Assembly: GCF_013128195.2 (NCBI RefSeq)
Contig: NZ_CP053452.2
Span: forward strand, 5,952,001-6,016,000
Direction of reading: 5' to 3'
Length of the DNA: 64,000 nt
Source of the DNA: Frigoriglobus tundricola
Lineage (GTDB): Bacteria; Planctomycetota; Planctomycetia; Gemmatales; Gemmataceae
Shown: in pieces, positions 58,882 through 64,000 of the stretch
Layout of the letters: every line of letters begins with the position of its first letter
How positions within the stretch are numbered: position 1 is the stretch's first letter
Made by a program: the position numbers and the translations under genes
Notes under the pieces: model-generated
What the model saw: only the letters and a program-made list of their open reading frames with translations
What the model was told of the DNA's origin: nothing
Database searches by the model: none

Positions 58882-59607
58882 TCACCCGGTCGGCTTGGTG
58901 CTCAGTTGGAGCGATTCGGACATGGCGCGGAGCGCCCGCTGGGCGGCGTCGAAGTACCGCGAGCCGATGATGAGCCGCACCATCGCGTCGGCCGGTTGCA
59001 CGTTCGAGCCCTCGCGCGCGCCCTGGGCCACCCGGCCGGGCGCCTCCGCGAGGCCCGCGGCGGGCGGGGCCGTGTACAGGGTCGGACCCGCCGCCGTCAG
59101 CTGTTGCGGGTCGGCGAAGCGGACGAGGCGAACGGTGCCGAGCGGCTGGCCGTCGGCCGTCACGCTCCCGTCCGAGGCGATGTCGACCCGGACGGCGTCG
59201 CCCGGGAACGTGACCGCTCCGCCGTCGCCCTGGAGGGCGTACCCGGCGGGGGTCACGAGCCGCCCGTCCGCGGTGCGGTTGAACGAGCCGTTGCGCGTGT
59301 AAAGGGGGCCGTTCGGCCCGGCGACGACGAAGAACCGGTCCGGGTCGCCGAGGGCGAGGTCGTAGGGGTGGCCGGTCTGCTGGACCGGACCCGGGCGGAA
59401 GTCGTGATACGCCTGCACGGTGCGGGTGCCCACGGTGTCGCCGGTGGGCTCGGTCGCGCGGCCGAGCGCGCGGTCGAACGTCTCGGTCACGAGCCCGCGC
59501 CCGCGGTACCCCGGCGCCGTCGAGTTCGCCAGGTTGTACGCGATCGTCTCCTGCTGTTCGGAGGCGGCCACGAGGGCGGTAGCGGCTCCGTACATCCCGC
59601 GGATCAT
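58882..59607 (-). CDS. flgF: Flagellar proximal rod-type protein FlgF
   Basis: This 241-residue protein begins MIRGMYGAATALVAASEQQE with TIAYNLANSTAPGYRGRGLV, a variant of the rod N-terminus. The core LGDPDRFFVVAGPNGPLYTR and NGSFNRTADGRLVTPAGYAL and the C-terminal GSNVQPADAMVRLIIGSRYF are the FlgF/FlgG type. Position and somewhat lower conservation than flgG suggest FlgF. The ATG at 59607 was chosen over a GTG at 59640 in the leader. It is the first gene after the terminator at 59817-59845 and probably starts a transcription unit. Confidence 0.88.
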   Translation of the reverse strand: MIRGMYGAATALVAASEQQETIAYNLANSTAPGYRGRGLVTETFDRALGRATEPTGDTVGTRTVQAYHDFRPGPVQQTGHPYDLALGDPDRFFVVAGPNGPLYTRNGSFNRTADGRLVTPAGYALQGDGGAVTFPGDAVRVDIASDGSVTADGQPLGTVRLVRFADPQQLTAAGPTLYTAPPAAGLAEAPGRVAQGAREGSNVQPADAMVRLIIGSRYFDAAQRALRAMSESLQLSTKPTG

Positions 59608-59816
59608 GTCGGTTCGTCCGGGCGGAAGGGTTCCTCCCAACGTATCGACCGCTGCCGGCCGGCGCGCTCACTCCTTCCGGCGAATCCCGCAGAACCGTTA
59701 GAGCCGGCGGGGCGGCCCCGCGGACGCGTGGCGGGCGAGCGGAACGGATCCGTGAGGGGCGAACCGCCCCGACCGTGCCCCCGCGTGCGGGCCGTCCGGA
59801 CCGTCGCAAGAACGAA

Positions 59817-59845
59817 AACGGGCCGGGAGTCGCTCCCGGCCCGTT
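59817..59845 (-). terminator. Terminator after fliS
   Basis: A 13-bp perfect stem (59817-59829 with 59833-59845) has a TCG loop. On the minus strand it is followed by TTCGTTCTTG, about 50 bases past the fliS stop. It divides the filament genes from the rod/ring genes. The rest of 59608-59897 (about 290 bases) holds no gene. Confidence 0.75.
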
Positions 59846-59897
59846 CACTCCAGACAGAGCCCATCGGTGGCGCCGCGGGTCGTGGCGTTGTGTACGC

Positions 59898-60320
59898 TCA
59901 CGCGGTCGCGAGGACCATTTGGAGCCGGTCGAGGGCGGGGATGGTCCCGGCGCGCTCCAGCTCGTTCGCTTCGGTGCGCAGGGGCTCGAACCCGTTCCGC
60001 AGCGTGCGGATCGCGGTCCGGGCGGTCGCGATCCCTTCGAGCGACGGGGTGGTCAGGTGGCGGACGGCGAACTCGTACAACCGGAGGATCGTCATGTTGA
60101 TCTCCGTGTTGACGTGAGCCCGCACGCCGGACGCCAGCGCGACCACGATCAGTTGCGCCTTGGCGATCTCCGGGACCGCCGCGGTCGTGTTCCCGGCGCG
60201 GAGAGCGGTCTCGGCCTTGTCGAGGCGCTCGAGCACTTTGTCGAGGAGCGCGAGGAGCGCGTCCATGCGTGTTTGGTGAACCGCGTCGTCGAGGCGGCGA
60301 TATCGTTGGTACGGTTTCAT
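59898..60320 (-). CDS. fliS: Flagellin export chaperone FliS
   Basis: This is a 140-residue helical protein. MKPYQRYRRLDDAVHQTRMD with DALLALLDKVLERLDKAETA covers the first helices; a NTEINMTILRLYEFAVRHLT stretch and a C-terminal long helix then follow. It is the FliS fold by size, the YxxY-like N-terminus, and position directly after fliD in this order. FliS binds the flagellin C-terminus to prevent early polymerisation. A terminator follows the stop. Confidence 0.85.
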   Translation of the reverse strand: MKPYQRYRRLDDAVHQTRMDALLALLDKVLERLDKAETALRAGNTTAAVPEIAKAQLIVVALASGVRAHVNTEINMTILRLYEFAVRHLTTPSLEGIATARTAIRTLRNGFEPLRTEANELERAGTIPALDRLQMVLATA

Positions 60321-60402
60321 GATTGCGGTGGTGCGTGAGGGACTCGGGAGGTTGATACGGTGGCGCCGGTTGTTACGGGGGGCTTACCTGCCACTGTTGC
60401 TG

Positions 60403-62475
60403 CTACTTACCGCTGCTACTGCTACTGCTACTGCTGTAGCTGGTGGTTCCCGTGCTGTAGCTGTACACGCCGAAGGCCGAGAGCTGGTTCTGGATCGTCT
60501 TCAGACTGTTGATCGCGGTTTCCATTTGTGAGAACTCGGTCTGGAGCTGGGCCGTCTTCTGCGACACGGCGTTATTGTCCTGGGTGATCTGGGTGGTGAT
60601 GTTCGAGATCTGCGTCGTGTAGGCACTGTTGATCGTCGCCAGCTTGCCGGTCGAGGGCGTCAGGTACGAGTTCACCAGGACGTTCAGTTGGGCGGCGAGC
60701 CCCTGGTTGACGGTCACGTTGGCGCCCCCCGGGCTCGTGAGCGTGGCCTGCACCTCGAGTCCGGCCGTGTTGGCGTTCGTCGTCGCCCCGACGAGGAACT
60801 GCCCGAACCCGTTCGCGGGTTCGGTCTTGCCGTTCACCACGAAGTTGCCCGCGACGTTCGTTCCGGACGCGCTGGGGTTCCCGCTGAAGCCCAGGGCGCT
60901 TGCCGCGGTCCCGCCGGTGATCGCGACCCCGGACCCGCTGCCGTACTCCTGCGAGGTGATCTGGATGTTGCCGCTGGAGCTCAGCGAAACGGCCACCGGG
61001 TTGTTCGCGAGCGCCGATGCGCCGTTGATCTGCTGCTGGAGCTGCGCCGTCAACTGGGTCGCGGTGTACGTGCCGGGGGTCAGGGTGACGGTCGCGGCGA
61101 TCCCGTTGACCTGGACCGCGAGCGTGTTGTTCGTCGAATCGATGGTCGTGGACGCGGCGGGTGCGGCGGTCGCGGCGAGCGTCGCGCGGGTGGCCGGGGA
61201 GGTGATGTTCACCTGATAGGGCGCGCCGGCGGTGGCGAGGGTGCTGGCCCCGCCCGTGATGAACTGCACGCCCGGGTTGTCCGTGCTCCCGGACAGGGCG
61301 AACAGGTTCTGGATGTCGGTGGCGGTGACCCCGGGGGTCTGGCCGGTGAGCGCGTTCGTCAGCGTCGTCGTGTTGAGCGCCAGGTCCCCGCTGTTGGTGA
61401 ACGACAGGCCGGCGGCCGTCAGATCGTCCGCGGTCGCCTTCACCCCCGCCACGGGGCTGCTGATGAGGTCGGACAGGGCGCTCTGGAGCTGGACCGCGTC
61501 ACTGTTACCCAGGAGCACGCCGGAATTGGTGCCGCTCGGGTCGTACTTGGTCAGGGTGCCGATGTCGTCGCGGACCTGGTTGTAAGCCGTTACGAAATTT
61601 TGGACGGCGGTCACGGCCGCGGTGGTGTCACCGGCGACGGTGAGCGTGGTCGGCTGGGACGTCGTGCTGAGCAGGTTCAGGCTCACGCCCGGGATCAGCG
61701 AGTGGAGCTGGTTGCTCGCGCTGGTGACGGTCAGCGCGCCCGACCCGCTGCCGATCGTCACCCGGGCGTCGGCCGCGGGCTGGATGACCGTGTTCGTCGC
61801 GTCGATCGCGGCCCCGGTGCCGGAGGTCAGGTTGTTGGTGACCGTGATGGTGTTGGCCGCCCCGGTCTTGCTGGACGTGAGCAGGAGCCGGTACGGCGTG
61901 CCGGAGCCGTCGTTGATGACGGCCGCGCTGACGTCGCCGCCGGCCTGGTTGAGCGCGTCGGCCAGCCCCTGGAGCGTGTTGTTGTTGCTGTTGACGGTCA
62001 CCGTCGTCGCGGCGCCCGTACCCACTTGAACGGAGAACGTGCCCTGCTGGATCGTGGCGTTCGGGTCGGAGAACCCCTGGGACGCCACCTGCTCGCCCTG
62101 CGCCAGCGCGTTGACGCTCAGGGTGTAGGTGCCGGCCACGGCCGACGAACCGGCGGCGGCCGTGATGGCGGTCGCGTTCGCGGCGGTCGCCGTGAACGAG
62201 TTGAACGCGCCGTTCGAGTTGGCCAGCGCGTTGGCGGCGGTCTGGAGGTTGGTCAGGTCCGTCTGGATCGTGGTCCACCCGCCCTGTTTGGCCGTGATCG
62301 TGGCCTGCTGACTCTGGAGCTGGGTGATCTGCTGGGTGTTGAACTTGGTCAGCGCGGTGATGATCGAACTCGTATCGATCCCGGACGAGAGCCCGGTGAT
62401 CTGGAAGACCGCGCTACTGGTGGACGACGTGCTGCCGGCGGCGGTGCCCGAGCTGGCGGAACTGATGGCGGACAC
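60403..62475 (-). CDS. fliD: Flagellar filament capping protein FliD
   Basis: This is a 690-residue protein. FQITGLSSGIDTSSIITALT and KFNTQQITQLQSQQATITAK are the FliD N-terminus. Two or more flagellin_IN-like repeats appear as VAGTYTLSVNALAQGEQVAS. The C-terminus holds the coiled coil ITTQITQDNNAVSQKTAQLQ and a TEFSQMETAINSLKTIQNQL stretch, as in the capping protein. A serine-rich run follows (SYSSSSSSSS) at the very end, unlike enterobacterial proteins. It caps the filament so that flagellin can add. It lies between fliS and fliC on the same strand. Confidence 0.94.
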   Translation of the reverse strand: MSAISSASSGTAAGSTSSTSSAVFQITGLSSGIDTSSIITALTKFNTQQITQLQSQQATITAKQGGWTTIQTDLTNLQTAANALANSNGAFNSFTATAANATAITAAAGSSAVAGTYTLSVNALAQGEQVASQGFSDPNATIQQGTFSVQVGTGAATTVTVNSNNNTLQGLADALNQAGGDVSAAVINDGSGTPYRLLLTSSKTGAANTITVTNNLTSGTGAAIDATNTVIQPAADARVTIGSGSGALTVTSASNQLHSLIPGVSLNLLSTTSQPTTLTVAGDTTAAVTAVQNFVTAYNQVRDDIGTLTKYDPSGTNSGVLLGNSDAVQLQSALSDLISSPVAGVKATADDLTAAGLSFTNSGDLALNTTTLTNALTGQTPGVTATDIQNLFALSGSTDNPGVQFITGGASTLATAGAPYQVNITSPATRATLAATAAPAASTTIDSTNNTLAVQVNGIAATVTLTPGTYTATQLTAQLQQQINGASALANNPVAVSLSSSGNIQITSQEYGSGSGVAITGGTAASALGFSGNPSASGTNVAGNFVVNGKTEPANGFGQFLVGATTNANTAGLEVQATLTSPGGANVTVNQGLAAQLNVLVNSYLTPSTGKLATINSAYTTQISNITTQITQDNNAVSQKTAQLQTEFSQMETAINSLKTIQNQLSAFGVYSYSTGTTSYSSSSSSSSGK

Positions 62476-62582
62476 GAGGGCCTTACGGGTTGAAGGTTGC
62501 GGAGGGGTACGTGACGCGCGGGTACGGTGCGCGGGGGGGCCGGTCGGCCGCCCCGCGCACCGCGGGGGTCGTCAGGTCCGAA

Positions 62583-64000
62583 TTAGCCCTGGAGCAGCTT
62601 GGCGATGAGCTGCGTCGTCTGGTTGGCGTTCCCGAGCACGGTCGCACCGGCCTGCAGCTGGGTCTGGAGGCGGGTGAAGTTGGCGATCTCCGACGTGAAG
62701 TTGGTGTCGGTGATGACCGAGTTGGCCGAGGTCGTGTTCGTCAGCGCGTTCTGCAGGTTGGTGGCGTTGGCCTGGAGCGTGTTGGTCTGGAACGCGCCGA
62801 GGGTACCGCTGAGCGAGGACACCTGGCTGATGGACGCGTCCACGACCTTGATCGCGTCCTGGGCGCCGGCCTGCGTGGTGACGTCGATGGAGGCCAGGCT
62901 GGTGGTGTTGGCGTTGTTCAGCCCGGTGACGCCGGTGCCCAGGGCGCTGGCCTGCGTGTTGGCGATCGACACTTTCGCCGTCTGGTTCGCGTTCGCCCCG
63001 GTCTGGAAGACGAGCGAGTTGTCGGTGACGGTGATGGTCGAGGCGGAGGCGGCGGCCGCCGTCTGCCCGTTCGCCACGTTGACGGCGAAGTTCAGCCCGT
63101 TGGCCCCGCCGAAGCTGAGCTGGTTGTTCAGCCCGCCCGGCCCGGCCGTCACGGTCGCGTTCACCGCCGCCCCGCCGTTGTAGCTGACGGTCGCGGCCAG
63201 CGCGACGCCGGCCGTCGAGGTCTGCCCGGCGGTGAAGCCGGTCACGTTGCCGGTGGCCGCGGAGTCCGCGGTGGCCGTGATCTGCGACGAGCCGAGGACG
63301 TTGCTGGCGATGGTGATCTGCCCGCCGGTCACGCTCACGGCGAACTTGCCGGCCCCGCCCCCCTGGGCCGTGCTCGAGTCCAGCGCCTGCTGGATCTTCG
63401 TCGCCGACGTGTTGACGTTGTCGCCCGCGTCCAGCGACACGGTGACCCCGTTCGTGAGCCCGCCGCCGACGAGCGTCAGCGTCCCGCTGGTGGTCAGCGA
63501 GCTGCCGTTCGAGGCGACCCCGACGTCCGACCCGCCGGTGCCCTGCGGCCCGACGGTGACGACGTACGTGCCGGCCGACGTGTTGCTGCCGGTCTGGATG
63601 TTCGAGACGCCCGCGGCGTTGGTGGTGTCCGCCGTGCCGGAGATCGCGGCCGAGCCGTCCAGCAGGTTCTTGCCGTTGATCGTGGTCGTTTTCGCGATGC
63701 TGTTGATGGTCGCGATCGCGTTGTTGATCTGGGCCTGGTTCGCGGCCAGGGCGGTGGAGTTGTTGACACCACTGTTGGCCGAGTTCAGGGCGATCCCGCG
63801 AATCTGGGTCAGCAGGCTGTTCACTTCGCTCAGGGCGCCTTCGGCCGTTTGCACCACCGACACCGCCTGGTTCGTGTTGTCGATCGCCGTGTTGAGACCG
63901 GAGATCTGGGCCTGCTGCTGCTGGCCGATCACGTAGGCGGCGGGGCCGTCCGCACCGTTGTTGATCTTGAGGCCGGTGGACAGCCGCTGGAGCGACGTGT
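62583..64000 (-). CDS. fliC: Flagellin (N-terminal start beyond window)
   Basis: The frame is open to the last base, so the first residues are missing. The visible part begins TSLQRLSTGLKINNGADGPA and AYVIGQQQQAQISGLNTAID, the flagellin N-terminal domain with the LSTG and INNGADGPA motifs. The end, NFTRLQTQLQAGATVLGNAN and QTTQLIAKLLQG, matches the flagellin C-terminus. A long variable part in the middle (about 100-320 of the visible length) is rich in Thr, Ala and Gly with repeats like TSAGTYVVTV. It is upstream of fliD and fliS on the same strand, and it is probably the first gene of that unit. Confidence 0.95.
   Translation of the reverse strand, partial: TSLQRLSTGLKINNGADGPAAYVIGQQQQAQISGLNTAIDNTNQAVSVVQTAEGALSEVNSLLTQIRGIALNSANSGVNNSTALAANQAQINNAIATINSIAKTTTINGKNLLDGSAAISGTADTTNAAGVSNIQTGSNTSAGTYVVTVGPQGTGGSDVGVASNGSSLTTSGTLTLVGGGLTNGVTVSLDAGDNVNTSATKIQQALDSSTAQGGGAGKFAVSVTGGQITIASNVLGSSQITATADSAATGNVTGFTAGQTSTAGVALAATVSYNGGAAVNATVTAGPGGLNNQLSFGGANGLNFAVNVANGQTAAAASASTITVTDNSLVFQTGANANQTAKVSIANTQASALGTGVTGLNNANTTSLASIDVTTQAGAQDAIKVVDASISQVSSLSGTLGAFQTNTLQANATNLQNALTNTTSANSVITDTNFTSEIANFTRLQTQLQAGATVLGNANQTTQLIAKLLQG

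Overview
The window comes from a high-GC planctomycete, most likely a Gemmata-type member of the Gemmataceae. The evidence is the pairing of a large DUF1549/DUF1553 cytochrome protein with a DUF1501 protein, ECF sigma factors with C-terminal extensions, a cytoplasmic Hanks-type kinase with an unusual N-terminus, many secreted or lipoprotein hypotheticals, and a complete set of flagellar rod, ring, hook-junction and filament genes. No rRNA, tRNA or CRISPR array was recognised. The assignment is inferred from gene content only.

Layout. 1-5.7 kb: end of a HAD phosphatase, a secreted thioredoxin-fold protein without the CxxC pair, then an operon of two McsA paralogues, the arginine kinase McsB and a VanZ-like membrane protein. 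5.7-16.3 kb, nearly all minus strand: VOC protein, NAD-dependent epimerase, FHA protein, GreA, a catalytically degenerate ImmA/IrrE-like protein, a DTG aspartyl protease with a small DUF5678-like partner, a Ser/Thr kinase, an M42 peptidase, a GxxExxY nuclease-fold gene inside 41-bp inverted repeats, PurH and TilS. 16.4-31.8 kb: DUF2752 protein, lipoproteins, WalJ-like metallo-hydrolase, leucine-rich-repeat-like lipoprotein, esterase, a primary-type sigma factor, TPR protein, a secreted caspase-like protein and a sugar nucleotidyltransferase. 31.8-47 kb: polyphosphate kinase divergent from a CX5R phosphatase, two glycosyltransferases, an ECF sigma/anti-sigma operon, an RsmC-like methyltransferase, TrpA, a sigma factor fused to a membrane-anchored extension, transporter, acetyltransferase, aldo/keto reductase and a decayed glycosyltransferase. 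47.3-51.3 kb: the DUF1549/1553 and DUF1501 pair. 51.4-64 kb: a minus-strand flagellar cluster. In transcription order it reads fliC (truncated by the window), fliD, fliS, terminator, flgF, flgG, flgA, flgH, flgI, flgJ, flgN, flgK, flgL.

Working relations. The flagellar genes encode the outer half of the organelle: rod (FlgF/G), P and L rings (FlgI/H with the chaperone FlgA and rod-binding FlgJ), junction proteins (FlgK/L with the chaperone FlgN), cap (FliD), and filament (FliC with the chaperone FliS). McsA/McsB would mark proteins with phosphoarginine, but no CtsR or ClpC is nearby.

A second theme is dispersed inverted repeats. At least a dozen palindromic elements of several sequence families sit mostly between genes, some filling the gap between stop codons almost exactly. 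Two are read through in frame inside VanZ and TilS, and one pair of arms flanks the GxxExxY gene as if forming a small mobile unit.
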